DNA of 64,000 bases from Streptomyces sp. NBC_01723 (GTDB lineage Bacteria; Actinomycetota; Actinomycetes; Streptomycetales; Streptomycetaceae), in NCBI RefSeq assembly GCF_036246005.1, contig NZ_CP109171.1:2716001-2780000 (forward strand), given 5' to 3'. The notes below the pieces were generated by a model, which was not told where the DNA came from, did not search any database, and saw only the letters and a list, made by a program, of their open reading frames with translations. Of this stretch, positions 8,554 to 18,433 are shown in pieces (the first letter of the stretch is position 1; the number at the start of each line of letters is the position of its first letter). The position numbers and the translations under genes were made by a program.

Positions 8554-9603
8554 GTGAGGATGCGTGCGTGGCGATTGCGGACCGGACTGAAGGGCTGGGG
8601 CGGGGTGGGCGCGATGGCCTTCGCCTGCGCCCTCGCGGTGCTGTTCGCCCTGCTCCTGCCGTTGGTCCGCTCGCACGGCGAGGGCGGCGGCGCCTACGAC
8701 GGCCACGGCATCGCCCACGGCGGCCAGGCCCGGGCCGCGCAGGAGTGCCCGGACCCGGAGAAGCAGACCCTCGCCCCGTCCGGGGCCGACGGCCCCACCA
8801 TCGACGAGATCCGGGGCCGCGAGGGCGAGAAGCGCAAGCTGATCGTCGGCGTCGACCAGAACAGCTACCGCTGGGGCTACCGCGACCCGAACAGCGGCGG
8901 CGACGCCGAGCTGGAGGGCTTCGACATCGACCTGGCGCACCGCATCGCGGAGGACATCCTCGGCGACGCGGACGCCGTGCAGTTCAAGGCCATACCCACC
9001 AACCAGCGCGAGCCGGCGATCCAGGACGGCCGGGTCGACATGGTGGTCCGCACCATGACCATCAACTGCGCCCGCCTGGAGAAGGTCGCCTTCTCCGCCC
9101 CCTACTTCCGCACCGGCCAGCAGCTGCTCGCCCCCAAGTCGTCCCCGATCACCGGGTACGACGACACGCTGGCCGGCAGGAGCATCTGCACGGCGGCCGG
9201 TTCCACCGCGCTGAGCACACTGGAGCAGGACCGGAAGGACGGCCGGCTCGCCGCCGACGCCGACCTCGGCACCACCGTGCCCAACCAACTCGACTGTCTG
9301 GTGCGGCTCCAGCTCGGCGAGGTCGACGCGGTGGTCACCGACGGCGCGCTCGCCGCGAGCCAGGCCGCGCAGGACCCGACGGTGCAGCTGAAGGGCGACC
9401 CCTTCACCACCGAGTACTACGGCGTGGCGATGAAGAAGGACGCCGACGATCTGGTACGCCGGGTCAACCGGATCCTGGAGGAGTGGCGCGCCGACCGGAC
9501 CGACGGCTGGCAGAACTCGTACGACGAGTGGCTGTCCCCGACCATGGGCGACGACCCGGCGCAGTCGGAGCCGCCGGCCCCGGAGTACCTGCGCAAGAGC
9601 TGA
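8554..9603 (+). CDS. GlnH-like amino-acid-binding protein
   Basis: 349 aa, solute-binding family 3. A basic N-terminus and one hydrophobic segment (GAMAFACALAVLFALLLPLV) act as signal or anchor; no lipobox Cys is seen. The binding domain starts near KLIVGVDQNSYRWGYRDPN and contains LEGFDIDLAHRIAEDILG and the family-typical RVDMVVRTMTINCARLEKV. I choose GTG at 8554 because AAGGAGG lies 10 bases upstream; an ATG two codons later is possible. In mycobacteria GlnH senses aspartate/glutamate and signals through GlnX to PknG. No transporter permease is nearby, which favours a sensing over a transport role. Confidence 0.75.
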   Translation: MRMRAWRLRTGLKGWGGVGAMAFACALAVLFALLLPLVRSHGEGGGAYDGHGIAHGGQARAAQECPDPEKQTLAPSGADGPTIDEIRGREGEKRKLIVGVDQNSYRWGYRDPNSGGDAELEGFDIDLAHRIAEDILGDADAVQFKAIPTNQREPAIQDGRVDMVVRTMTINCARLEKVAFSAPYFRTGQQLLAPKSSPITGYDDTLAGRSICTAAGSTALSTLEQDRKDGRLAADADLGTTVPNQLDCLVRLQLGEVDAVVTDGALAASQAAQDPTVQLKGDPFTTEYYGVAMKKDADDLVRRVNRILEEWRADRTDGWQNSYDEWLSPTMGDDPAQSEPPAPEYLRKS

Positions 9604-9655
9604 ACGGCCGCCGTACAGGCAAAGAGCACAAGTCCGCGACAGCGAAGGGTGATCG

Positions 9656-10990
9656 ATGGGCGACACGGGACCCACCGGGCCGGTGATGGACCGGGACGAG
9701 GTGGACCGTGCGCTGGCGCGGCTCGGCGCGGAGCACGAGGCGGTGGAGACCTCGCTGCTCGCCCTCCAGGACCACGCGGGCCGCAGACTCCTCGAAGGCG
9801 CCGAGCTGACCGGCGTCACCGTCGAGCGCTGGAGTACCGCGGAGGCGTCGATCACGCTGCTGTGGTCCTACTTCGACGCGTACACCGGCGCGCTGCGCAC
9901 CGCCCGGGAGATCCGCTCCCGGCGCCGCTGGTCCAGCCGCGAGGACCTGGCGGAGCTGACGGAGCTGCTGCGCGGCGAGGCCGTCACCGTGGCCGGCAGC
10001 GCGGCGGCCCTCGCCCAGGCGCCCGCCCCGGACGGCGGTCCCGGACGGCTCAGCGAGCGCTATTCACTGGCGGCGCTGGTGGAGCGGATGAACCAGCTGT
10101 ACGCGACCTCCCTGGACATGGTGGTCGCCGCCGACGCGGTGTGGTCGGCGCTGCCCGCCCGGATCGATTTACTCGCCGCCGAGCTCCAGCGCACCCGCAA
10201 GCTCGCGCACTCCGTGGGCGTGCGCCCCGGCGAGCACCCGTCCGGCGACGACCTGGAGCGGATCACCCGCACCCTGACGCGGCTGCGCGAGCGGGTGGTG
10301 TCCGACCCGCTGGCCTTCTGGCTGCCCGCGGAGGGCAGTTCGGCGCCCGGCGGCGGCCGTCCCGACACGACGGTGTACGACCGTGAGGCGCGCGCCCTGG
10401 AGGAGGTGCGCCGCGAGATCGACGCCGTGCTGGCCGTCCGCCAGGACGCCGAGCAGCGCATCGTGCGGCTGCGGGACGTGCTCTCCCGCGCGGACCGCAC
10501 GCTCGCCGAGGCGCGCACCGCGCGCGGCGAGGTGCTGGCGAAGATCGCCGCGACGGAGGTGCCGGTGGTCGGCGGACCGCCGATCGCGCTCCAGGAGCAG
10601 CTGGCGGCGGCCGCCGAGTACCGCAGGCACGCGCAGTGGCACCGGCTGTCCCCGCTCCTGGAGTCCCTGGAGGAGAAGGCGGAGGACGAACTGCTGCGCG
10701 CCCGCGAGTCGTTGACCGCGGTCACCGCACCGCTGGCGGTCCGCGCCGAGCTGCGCGGACGGCTCGACGCCTACAAGGCCAAGGTGGCCCGCCTCGGCTT
10801 CGCCGAGGACCCGGAGCTGGCGGAGAAGTACGAGAAGGCGCGCCGCATGCTGTGGAGCGCGCCCTGCGACCTGCGCGTCGCCGAGCAGGCCGTGCTGCGC
10901 TACCAGCACGCGGCCGCCGAGACGCTGGGCTCCCCGCGGCGCGTGCCCGGGCAGGGCGGGCCGGTGGACCGGACGGGGCCCGGCGTATGA
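9656..10990 (+). CDS. Coiled-coil protein of unknown function in the PknG locus
   Basis: 444 aa, predicted soluble, Ala/Arg/Glu-rich and largely helical, with heptad-like stretches around residues 240-400 (for example EEVRREIDAVLAVRQDAEQR). I recognise no catalytic motif. It lies between the GlnH-like sensor and the PknG-like kinase and is read in the same direction, so it probably takes part in the same signalling pathway, perhaps as scaffold or kinase substrate. That role is inferred from position only. Confidence 0.6.
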   Translation: MGDTGPTGPVMDRDEVDRALARLGAEHEAVETSLLALQDHAGRRLLEGAELTGVTVERWSTAEASITLLWSYFDAYTGALRTAREIRSRRRWSSREDLAELTELLRGEAVTVAGSAAALAQAPAPDGGPGRLSERYSLAALVERMNQLYATSLDMVVAADAVWSALPARIDLLAAELQRTRKLAHSVGVRPGEHPSGDDLERITRTLTRLRERVVSDPLAFWLPAEGSSAPGGGRPDTTVYDREARALEEVRREIDAVLAVRQDAEQRIVRLRDVLSRADRTLAEARTARGEVLAKIAATEVPVVGGPPIALQEQLAAAAEYRRHAQWHRLSPLLESLEEKAEDELLRARESLTAVTAPLAVRAELRGRLDAYKAKVARLGFAEDPELAEKYEKARRMLWSAPCDLRVAEQAVLRYQHAAAETLGSPRRVPGQGGPVDRTGPGV

Positions 10991-11012
10991 GCGACGAGGG
11001 GGAGGCAGCGTC

Positions 11013-13739
11013 ATGAGTGAGGCAGGGCGGACGTGTCAGCGTCCCGGCTGTGGCGGGACCTACGAGGACATGGGCGGCGGCGAGTTGTACTGCGACACCT
11101 GCGGCCTCGCGCCGGTCGTCGCGTCGAACGGCATGGTCGGCTCGACCCCGACGGGCGTCACCGGCGGCGGCCGGGGCTCGCGCGGTTCGGCGGGCAGCGC
11201 CGGCTCGCGCTCCAGCGCCCGCAGTTCGCGTACGTCGTCGCAGTCGTCGCGCTCGTCTCGCTCGTCTCGCTCGTCTCGCTCGTCGAAGTCCCGGCGCTCG
11301 GTGTCGGGGCGGCTCTCGCGGGCCGTGTCGGGACGGTCCACGGGGCGTTCGGTGTCGGTGCGCAGTTCCGGTTCGGGCGCCGGTTCCACCGCGCGGGGGC
11401 GCCTGGGGGCCGGACTCGTCGAGGTCCCGGCGATCCCGCGGCCCGACCCGCGCGAGATGGTCATGGAGCGTCCGGAGGTGCCGGAGCGGAAGCGGTTCTG
11501 CTCGCGCTCGGACTGCGGGGGGCCGGTCGGGCGCTCCCGCGGCGAGCGGCCGGGCCGTACGGAGGGCTTCTGCACCAAGTGCGGCCACCCGTACTCGTTC
11601 GTGCCCAAGCTGAAGACCGGCGACGTCGTGCACGGACAGTACGAGGTGGTGGGCTGCCTCGCGCACGGCGGGCTGGGCTGGATCTACCTCGCCGTCGACA
11701 AGGCCGTCTCCGACCGCTGGGTGGTCCTCAAGGGCCTGCTGGACACCGGCGACCAGGACGCGATGGAGGCGGCGATCTCCGAGCGGCGGTTCCTCGCCGA
11801 GATCGAGCACGCCAACATCGTGCGGATCTACAACTTCGTCGAGCACCTCGACCAGCGCACCGGCTCCCTCGACGGCTACATCGTCATGGAGTACGTGGGC
11901 GGCAAGTCGCTCAAGGAGATCGCCAACGCCCGCCGCTCCCCAGCGGGCAGACGCGACCCGCTGCCGGTGGAGCAGGCCTGCGCGTACGGCATCGAGGCGC
12001 TGGAGGCGCTCGGCCACCTGCACAGCCGCAAGCTGCTGTACTGCGACTTCAAGGTCGACAACGCCATCCAGACCGAGGACCAGCTCAAGCTCATCGACAT
12101 GGGCGCGGTCCGCCGCATGGACGACGACGAGTCGGCGATCTACGGCACGGTGGGGTACCAGGCGCCGGAGGTGGCCGACGTGGGCCCGTCGGTGGCCTCC
12201 GACCTGTACACCGTGGGACGCACCCTGGCCGTGCTGACGTTCGACTTCCAGGGGTACACCACCGTCTACGCCGACTCGCTGCCCGACCCCGACACCATCG
12301 AGGTGTTCCGGCAGTACGAGTCCTTCTACCGGCTGCTGGTGCGCGCCACCGACCCGGACCCGGCCCGCAGGTTCGCCTCCGCTCAGGAGATGGCGGAGCA
12401 GCTGACGGGTGTGCTGCGCGAGGTGGTCTCGCTCCAGACCGGGCGTGCCCGGCCCGCGCTCTCCACGCTCTTCGGGCCCGAGGTCCGGGTGACGGACACG
12501 GAGCTGTTCCCCCGGCTGGACGGGGAGGTGTCGCGGCTGGGCGCCCGGACGACGGTCCGCGCGCGAGGGCGCGGCTCCGGCGCGGGTGGGTCCCTGCCGG
12601 GCGGCCCGGGGTCCGCGACCGAGCTGCCGGGCGGGACGGGACCGGCGGTGGGAGCGCCGGGCGGGACGGTCGCGGGGGCCACGCCGGGCTCCGGTACGGG
12701 CGGCGCGACGGGCTCGGCCCCCGGCGGGGGCGCGAGCGCGTCGCTGCCGGGCGCGGTGAGCGCGGTCGGCGGGCTCGACGGCGGCACCTCCGGGCTGGTC
12801 AAGGACGCCGACGCGCCCACCGCGTCCCTCGCCCTGCCGGTCCCCCGGGTCGACGCGGGCGACCCCAACGCGGGCTTTCTGGCCGGGCTCATGGCGTCCG
12901 CGCCGGGCGAGCTGCTGACCGCGCTGGCCGCCGCCCCGGCGCCGTCGACCGAGACCCGGCTGCGGCAGGTCAGGGCCCGGCTGGAGAACGGCGACGCGCC
13001 CGGCGCGCTGACGGCCCTGGAGACGCTGGAGGGCGAACGGCCCGACGACTGGCGGGTGGTCTGGTACCGCGGGCTGGCCGCACTGGTGACCGGGGGACAC
13101 GAGGACGCCGCGCTGGCCTTCGACGCGATCTACGACGCCTTCCCCGGCGAGACCGCGCCCAAGCTGGCGCTCGGCCTGTGCGCGGAGGTGCTGGGACAGC
13201 TCGACAACGCCGCCGAGTACTACCGCCTGGTGTGGTCGACCGACCCGAGCCATGTGAGCGCCGCGTTCGGCCTGGCCCGGGTGCAGCTGGCCGGCGGCGA
13301 CCGGACCGGTGCCGTACGGACGCTGGAGTCGGTGCCGGAGTCGTCGGTGCACTGCACGGCCGCGCGGGTCGCGGCCGTCCGGGCCCGGCTGCGGCGGCGT
13401 ACGGCGGGCGCCGGCGACGTGGTCTTCCTGGACGACCTGACGGCCGCCGCCCGGCAGGTCGAGGCCCTGGACGTGTACGGTCTGGATCCGGCGCGGCGCG
13501 AGCAACTGTCGGCCGAGGTCCTCGGTTGCGCGCTGGACTGGGTACTCTCCGGAGGTCGGGGTTCCGTCCCTCCCGCCGCCGGAGGACGGACGCTGCTCGG
13601 CAGCGCCCTGGACGAACGCGGCCTGCGCTTCGGCCTGGAGCGTTCGTACCGCACGCTGGCCCGGCTGGCGCGGGACGGCGAGGAGAGGATCGACCTGGTG
13701 GAACGTGCAAATCGTTACCGCCCCCGGACGTGGGTGTAG
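11013..13739 (+). CDS. pknG: PknG-like serine/threonine protein kinase with rubredoxin and TPR modules
   Basis: 908 aa. N-terminal Cys pairs (Cys8/13 and Cys27/30), and a second set at FCSRSDCGG...FCTKCGH, form rubredoxin/zinc-ribbon modules. A Ser/Arg-rich linker (repeated SRSSRSS) separates the two sets. The kinase domain spans about residues 205-480: catalytic Lys240 in VVLKG, YCDFKVDN with Asp345 replacing the usual HRD, and DMG at Asp362 instead of DFG, as in PknG. A Gly/Ala-rich linker leads to a TPR-like C-terminal domain. Order (binding protein, kinase, phosphatase, FHA) suggests a membrane-to-cytosol pathway regulating glutamate/2-oxoglutarate metabolism as in mycobacteria. Confidence 0.85.
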   Translation: MSEAGRTCQRPGCGGTYEDMGGGELYCDTCGLAPVVASNGMVGSTPTGVTGGGRGSRGSAGSAGSRSSARSSRTSSQSSRSSRSSRSSRSSKSRRSVSGRLSRAVSGRSTGRSVSVRSSGSGAGSTARGRLGAGLVEVPAIPRPDPREMVMERPEVPERKRFCSRSDCGGPVGRSRGERPGRTEGFCTKCGHPYSFVPKLKTGDVVHGQYEVVGCLAHGGLGWIYLAVDKAVSDRWVVLKGLLDTGDQDAMEAAISERRFLAEIEHANIVRIYNFVEHLDQRTGSLDGYIVMEYVGGKSLKEIANARRSPAGRRDPLPVEQACAYGIEALEALGHLHSRKLLYCDFKVDNAIQTEDQLKLIDMGAVRRMDDDESAIYGTVGYQAPEVADVGPSVASDLYTVGRTLAVLTFDFQGYTTVYADSLPDPDTIEVFRQYESFYRLLVRATDPDPARRFASAQEMAEQLTGVLREVVSLQTGRARPALSTLFGPEVRVTDTELFPRLDGEVSRLGARTTVRARGRGSGAGGSLPGGPGSATELPGGTGPAVGAPGGTVAGATPGSGTGGATGSAPGGGASASLPGAVSAVGGLDGGTSGLVKDADAPTASLALPVPRVDAGDPNAGFLAGLMASAPGELLTALAAAPAPSTETRLRQVRARLENGDAPGALTALETLEGERPDDWRVVWYRGLAALVTGGHEDAALAFDAIYDAFPGETAPKLALGLCAEVLGQLDNAAEYYRLVWSTDPSHVSAAFGLARVQLAGGDRTGAVRTLESVPESSVHCTAARVAAVRARLRRRTAGAGDVVFLDDLTAAARQVEALDVYGLDPARREQLSAEVLGCALDWVLSGGRGSVPPAAGGRTLLGSALDERGLRFGLERSYRTLARLARDGEERIDLVERANRYRPRTWV

Positions 13740-13742
13740 TTG

Positions 13743-15140
13743 ATGTCGCAGATGCCCCAGCAGGCCGCTGTGTCCAAGTGCCCGAGCTGCGAGGAGCCCC
13801 TCGAGTCGGGTGACCGTTTCTGCGGTGCGTGCGGATACGACCTGTCCGCCGTGCCCCCGCGGCCCGATGACCACCCGACCGTCGCCGTCGGCGGCGCGGT
13901 GCCCGCCCCGGCGCCCGCGCCGGACGGCGTGGACTGGCCCGCGGCCCGGGACTCGGACGGCAACGGCCGTCCCGTCCCCGTGCACGCGGCCGCCGAACTG
14001 CCGGGCACCGAATCGGGCGGCTCCCCGCTGCCGCCGCCCCCGGCTGCCCCACCGGCCCCGGCGGCGCCGCCCGCGCCCGGGGTGCGCTTCGACCGGCCCC
14101 GCGAACCCGAGGAGTACCCGTTGCAGGCGCCCGACCCGCGGCTGACCGCCGGAGCGGCGCCGCACGCCGAGCAGCGAGCCGAACCGGCCGCGCCCGCCGC
14201 CCCGGCCGCGGCTCCGGCCGCCGGTGTCAAGGTGTGCGTGGCCTGCCGCGCGGGCCGCGTCGACGACGACGGCTACTGCGAGAACTGCGGGCACGCCCAG
14301 CCTCGCGAACGCGACCACATGGAGCAGGAGTCGGGCCCCGTCGCGGCGGTCAGCGACCGCGGCCTGCGCCACCACCGCAACGAGGACGCGTTCTCGGTGG
14401 GCTGCACCGCGCTGCCCGACGGCGCCCCCGCGAGCGTCGCGATCGTCTGCGACGGCGTGTCCTCCGCGACCCGCCCCGACGACGCCTCGCTCGCCGCGTC
14501 CCGGGCGGCCGGCGAGCTGCTGCTGACCGCCCTGCCGCGCGGCACGCACCCCCAACAGGCCATGCACGACGCCATCCTCGCCGCCTCGCACGCCGTCAAC
14601 GCGCTGGCCGACGAGCCCGCCACCGCCCGCGAACAGGGCCCCCACCAGAACGCGCCCGCCTGCACCCTGGTCGGCGCCGTGGTCACCGCCGGCCTGCTGG
14701 TCGTCGGCTGGGTCGGCGACAGCCGCGTCTACTGGGTGCCGGCCGACCGCACCACCCCGCCCGCCCGGCTCACCGAGGACGACTCGTGGGCCGCGCAGAT
14801 GGTCGCCGCCGGCCTGATGAACGAGGCCGAGGCGTACGCCGACGAACGCGCCCACGCGATCACCGGCTGGCTGGGCGCCGACGCCTACGAACTGGAGCCG
14901 CACACCGCGTCCTTCAAGCCGGACCGTCCCGGCGTGGTCGTGGTCTGCACGGACGGCCTGTGGAACTACGCGGAGTCCGCCGAGGAGATGGCCGACGCCA
15001 TGCCCCTCGACGCCGCCACCCGCCCGCTGCACGGCGCCCGCGTCCTGGTCGGCCACGCCCTGGACGGCGGGGGCCACGACAACGTAACAGTGGCCCTCGT
15101 GCCGTTCCCGGCCGTGCCGCAGGGGGCAGGATCGGCCTGA
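13743..15140 (+). CDS. PP2C-family protein phosphatase with zinc ribbons
   Basis: 465 aa. An N-terminal zinc ribbon (KCPSCEE...RFCGACGYD, Cys13/16/27/30) is followed by a Pro/Ala-rich linker. A second ribbon (VCVACRAG...GYCENCGHAQP) follows, then a PP2C domain with the canonical metal-site motifs VSDRGLRHHRNEDAF, IVCDGVSSA, VGWVGDSRVYWV, VVVCTDGLWNYAES and GGHDNVTVALV. It should remove phosphate from Ser/Thr of PknG targets. The start ATG lies 3 bp after the kinase stop with little Shine-Dalgarno sequence, so translation is probably coupled to the kinase gene. Confidence 0.85.
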   Translation: MSQMPQQAAVSKCPSCEEPLESGDRFCGACGYDLSAVPPRPDDHPTVAVGGAVPAPAPAPDGVDWPAARDSDGNGRPVPVHAAAELPGTESGGSPLPPPPAAPPAPAAPPAPGVRFDRPREPEEYPLQAPDPRLTAGAAPHAEQRAEPAAPAAPAAAPAAGVKVCVACRAGRVDDDGYCENCGHAQPRERDHMEQESGPVAAVSDRGLRHHRNEDAFSVGCTALPDGAPASVAIVCDGVSSATRPDDASLAASRAAGELLLTALPRGTHPQQAMHDAILAASHAVNALADEPATAREQGPHQNAPACTLVGAVVTAGLLVVGWVGDSRVYWVPADRTTPPARLTEDDSWAAQMVAAGLMNEAEAYADERAHAITGWLGADAYELEPHTASFKPDRPGVVVVCTDGLWNYAESAEEMADAMPLDAATRPLHGARVLVGHALDGGGHDNVTVALVPFPAVPQGAGSA

Positions 15141-15257
15141 GGCCCCCGTACGGGTAGGGGTACGCGCGCGGGGTGGCCTCGCGGGCCGCAGGGGGCGGTC
15201 CGCGCCAGCAGCCAATGCCCCACCTCCGTGGGGACGTAGAGGGGGATGCGATCCGGC

Positions 15258-16604
15258 ATGGCCAATTTCTCGAAGTCGAACGTGCCGCAGTTCGCGGTGG
15301 ACGTCTACCAGAACGAGTACCTGCCCGAGGGCGGCACCGAGGTCAACGCCATCGTGACGGTCACCGCCACCGGCGGCGGCACGGTCGGGAGCGCGGTCGC
15401 CGCGCCCCACCTGTACTCGCCGGGCCAGGGCCCGTCGGCGGCCGTGGCGTTGCTGGTCGACTGCTCGGGCTCGATGGACTACCCGCCGACCAAGATGCGC
15501 AACGCCCGTGACGCGACGGCCGCCGCGATCGACACCCTGCGCGACGGCGTGCACTTCGCGGTGGTCGGCGGCACCCACGTGGCCAAGGAGGTCTACCCGG
15601 GCGGCGGACGGCTCGCGGTCGCCGACGCCGCCACCCGGGCGCAGGCGAAGCAGGCGCTGCGCAGCCTCGGCGCGGGCGGCGGCACCGCCATCGGCACCTG
15701 GCTGCGGCTGGCCGACCGGCTGCTGTCCACCGCGGACGTCGCCATCCGGCACGCCATCCTGCTCACCGACGGCCGCAACGAGCACGAGTCGCCGGAGGAC
15801 CTCAAGGCGGCGCTCGACGCCTGCGCCGGGCGGTTCACCTGTGACGCACGCGGCGTGGGCACCGACTGGGAAGTGAAAGAAGTCACAGGGATCGCCTCCG
15901 CCCTGCTCGGCACGGCCGACATCGTCGCCGATCCGGCGGGCCTGGCCGCCGACTTCACGCAGATGATGGAGACGGCCATGGGCAAGGAGGTCGCGGACGT
16001 GGCGCTGCGCCTGTGGACCCCGGTCGGCACCACCGTGAAGTTCGTCAAGCAGGTCGCGCCCACGGTCGAGGAACTGACCGGCCGCCGCTCCGAGGCGGGA
16101 CCGCGGGCCGGGGACTACCCCACCGGTTCCTGGGGCGACGAGTCCCGCGACTACCACGTCTGCGTGCAGGTACCGGCCGCGGAGCTGGGCCGCGAGATGC
16201 TGGCCGCCCGCGTCTCGCTGGTCATCCCGGAGCCCGACGGCACGGTTCAGAGCCTCGGCGCGCAGGGTCTCGTACGGGCCGTGTGGACGGACGACATGAC
16301 CGCCTCCACGTCCATCAACCCGCAGGTCGCCCACTACACCGGGCAGGCCGAACTGGCCCAAGTCATCCAACAAGGGCTGGATCTACGCAAAGCGGGCGAC
16401 ATCGATGGAGCAACGGCCAAACTGGGCCGCGCGGTTCAGCTCGCGGGGGTATCCGGAAACGGCGATACGGCGAAACTGCTTGCGAAGGTGGTGGACGTGG
16501 TGGACGCGGCGGCGGGTACTGTGCGACTGAAAGCGAAGGTGGAGGAGGCCGACGAGATGACTCTCGAGACCCGGTCGACCAAGACCGTTCGTGTGAAGAA
16601 GTGA
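15258..16604 (+). CDS. VWA-domain protein
   Basis: 448 aa. The von Willebrand factor A domain (about residues 55-240) has an intact MIDAS motif, LLVDCSGSMDY, plus GGGTAIGTW and LLTDGRNEHES. The C-terminal half is mixed sheet and helix, ending in a basic tail. I take ATG 15258 (MANFSK) because GAGGGGG lies about 13 bases upstream, whereas the earlier ATG at 15246 sits on top of it. It lies between PP2C and FHA proteins, so it is probably a substrate or adaptor in the same phospho-signalling module. Cytoplasmic, no signal peptide. Confidence 0.8.
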   Translation: MANFSKSNVPQFAVDVYQNEYLPEGGTEVNAIVTVTATGGGTVGSAVAAPHLYSPGQGPSAAVALLVDCSGSMDYPPTKMRNARDATAAAIDTLRDGVHFAVVGGTHVAKEVYPGGGRLAVADAATRAQAKQALRSLGAGGGTAIGTWLRLADRLLSTADVAIRHAILLTDGRNEHESPEDLKAALDACAGRFTCDARGVGTDWEVKEVTGIASALLGTADIVADPAGLAADFTQMMETAMGKEVADVALRLWTPVGTTVKFVKQVAPTVEELTGRRSEAGPRAGDYPTGSWGDESRDYHVCVQVPAAELGREMLAARVSLVIPEPDGTVQSLGAQGLVRAVWTDDMTASTSINPQVAHYTGQAELAQVIQQGLDLRKAGDIDGATAKLGRAVQLAGVSGNGDTAKLLAKVVDVVDAAAGTVRLKAKVEEADEMTLETRSTKTVRVKK

Positions 16605-16651
16605 CGCAGGACCATCCGCGCGACACGCCCGCAAGAGAGGGAAGCCCCGAC

Positions 16652-18415
16652 ATGCCGACCTGCCCGAACGGACACCAGTCGGGTTCCGACGACTGGTGCG
16701 AGGTCTGCGGTCACCGCATGGCCGGTGCCGTGCCGCCTCCTCCGCCGCCACCGCCCCCCGGCGGCGGCTACGGCTTCCCGCCGCCCGGCGGTCCGGGCGG
16801 TGGTCCCGGCGGCCCCGGCGGCGAGCCGCAGCTGTGCCCTCAGTGCCGTACGCCCCGGGAGGGCGGCGCGCCCTTCTGCGAGGAGTGCCGGTGGAACTTC
16901 CTCACCAACACGGCCACCTCGTACACCCCGGCCGCCCCGCGCCCGCCGGCCCCCGGCGGCCCGGCGCCCTTCCAGCAGCCGCCGGGTGGTCCGTCGTACG
17001 GCGGCGGTGACGCGTACGGCTACCAGGGCTCGCGCCCGTCCCAGATGAACCGCCCCGCCGAGCCGATCCCGCCGGGCCCGCCGTTCGGCGGCGACCCGTC
17101 GGGGCGCGGGGGTCCGGGCGGGCCCGGTGGCCCCGGTGGGGGTCCTGGCGGCCCCGGCGGTCCCGCGGGTGGCCCGGGCGGGCCCGGTGGCCCCGGTGCT
17201 CCTGGTGGTCCGAACGGCCCCGCGGGCCCGTTCGGGCCCGGTGGTCCGGGCGGCCCCGGCGGCCCGGGTCGTCCCGACGGTCCCGGCGAGCCGAACGGTC
17301 CCGGTGGTTTCGGTGGCCAGGGTGGTCCCAACGGCCCCGGCGGTTTCGGCGGTCCGGGCGGTCCGGGCGGTCCGGGCGGTCCGGGCGGCCCCAACGGTCC
17401 TCACGGTCCGGGCGGCCCCGGTGGTTTCGGCGGTCCCGGTGGACCCAATGGTCCGGGTGGCCCCAACGGCCCCGGCGGCCCTGGCGGGCCCAACGGCCCC
17501 GGCGGCCAGAACGCCCCCTCCGGCCCTCCGGCCCCGCCCCCGTTCGGTGGTGACCCGTCGCGGCCGGTTCCGCCGCCGCCCGGGCCCGTTCCGCCCGCGG
17601 CCGGTCCCGGTGGCCCGGGAGGCGGCCCGCAGTCGTACCAGTCGGGTCCGCCGGCTCCGCCGGCCTTCCCGCAGGAGACCAACCGCCCGCAGCAGGGCGG
17701 CCCGGCCTTCGGCAGCGGTGACGACGACTGGGTGCTCTCGCCGCCGTCCTCGACCGGTCCCGGCGGCCCGGGTGCTCCACAGGGCGGTTACGGCTACCCG
17801 CAGACGGGTGCCACCCAGGCGCCGCCGTCGCCCACCGGCCCCGGCGGCCCGGGTGCCCCGCAGGGCGGTTACGGCTTCCCGCAGACCGGTGCCACCCAGG
17901 CGCCGCCGTCGCCCACCGGCCCCGGCGGCCCGGGTGCCCCGCAGGGCGGCTACGGCTACCCGCAGACGGGTGCCGCCCAGACCCCGCCCGGCCAGGGCTT
18001 CGCGCAGCCGGCGACCTGGTCGGCGACCATCGGCCCGGACCGCGACTACTTCATGGCGATGATGCACCGCTCGGGCCCCGAGGCCGCGGGGCTGAACCTG
18101 CCCGCGTACTCGCCCGAGCAGCAGCGCACGCTCACCGGCAACCAGATCACCATCGGGCGCCGCCGGCACTCCACCGGTGACACCCCGGACATCGATCTGG
18201 CGGTACCGCCGGAGGACCCGGGCGTCTCGCACCAGCACGCGGTGCTGGTGCAGCAGCCGGACGGCAGCTGGGCGGTCGTCGACCAGAACTCGACGAACGG
18301 CACGACGGTCAACGGCGGCGAGGAGCCGATCCAGCCCTTCGTGCCGGTGCCGCTCCAGGACGGCGACCGGGTGCACGTCGGCGCCTGGACGACGATCACG
18401 ATCCGCCGGGGCTGA
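16652..18415 (+). CDS. FHA-domain protein with zinc ribbons and collagen-like Gly-Pro region
   Basis: 587 aa. It begins with two zinc-ribbon modules (CPNGH...WCEVCGH and LCPQCRTP...FCEECRWNF). A long Gly/Pro/Asn region of collagen-like triplets follows, then three 27-residue repeats ([19 protein letters not shown] type). The C-terminal FHA domain carries the phosphothreonine-binding signatures [15 protein letters not shown] and [13 protein letters not shown] domains read phosphothreonine marks, so this is probably a GarA-like reader of the neighbouring kinase, though much longer than GarA. The ATG follows AGAGAGGGAAG. It ends 18 bp from the convergent methyltransferase gene. Confidence 0.85.
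   Translation: MPTCPNGHQSGSDDWCEVCGHRMAGAVPPPPPPPPPGGGYGFPPPGGPGGGPGGPGGEPQLCPQCRTPREGGAPFCEECRWNFLTNTATSYTPAAPRPPAPGGPAPFQQPPGGPSYGGGDAYGYQGSRPSQMNRPAEPIPPGPPFGGDPSGRGGPGGPGGPGGGPGGPGGPAGGPGGPGGPGAPGGPNGPAGPFGPGGPGGPGGPGRPDGPGEPNGPGGFGGQGGPNGPGGFGGPGGPGGPGGPGGPNGPHGPGGPGGFGGPGGPNGPGGPNGPGGPGGPNGPGGQNAPSGPPAPPPFGGDPSRPVPPPPGPVPPAAGPGGPGGGPQSYQSGPPAPPAFPQETNRPQQGGPAFGSGDDDWVLSPPSSTGPGGPGAPQGGYGYPQTGATQAPPSPTGPGGPGAPQGGYGFPQTGATQAPPSPTGPGGPGAPQGGYGYPQTGAAQTPPGQGFAQPATWSATIGPDRDYFMAMMHRSGPEAAGLNLPAYSPEQQRTLTGNQITIGRRRHSTGDTPDIDLAVPPEDPGVSHQHAVLVQQPDGSWAVVDQNSTNGTTVNGGEEPIQPFVPVPLQDGDRVHVGAWTTITIRRG
17104..17517 (+). repeat. Collagen-like GGP/GPN triplet repeat within the FHA gene
   Basis: A run of about 45 degenerate 9-bp units encodes [13 protein letters not shown] triplets. 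The two strands are strongly asymmetric, G-rich and C-rich. Confidence 0.85.
17753..17995 (+). repeat. Three tandem 81-bp repeats within the FHA gene
   Basis: Three in-frame copies begin at 17753, 17834 and 17915. Each encodes a 27-residue [24 protein letters not shown] unit, with only a few substitutions among copies, pointing to recent tandem duplication. Confidence 0.85.
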
Positions 18416-18433
18416 CCCGGCGGGGCCCGTCCG

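Noticed and set aside
10722..16373. A 1883-codon open frame on the minus strand
   Set aside because: It is antisense to the PknG, PP2C and VWA genes, is Arg/Gly/Ala-rich without domains, and arises from GC-rich third positions on the plus strand.
17104..17995. Possible CRISPR-like array in the repeated stretch
   Set aside because: The repeats are in frame, of triplet type, and encode the Gly/Pro region of the FHA protein; there are no unique spacers.
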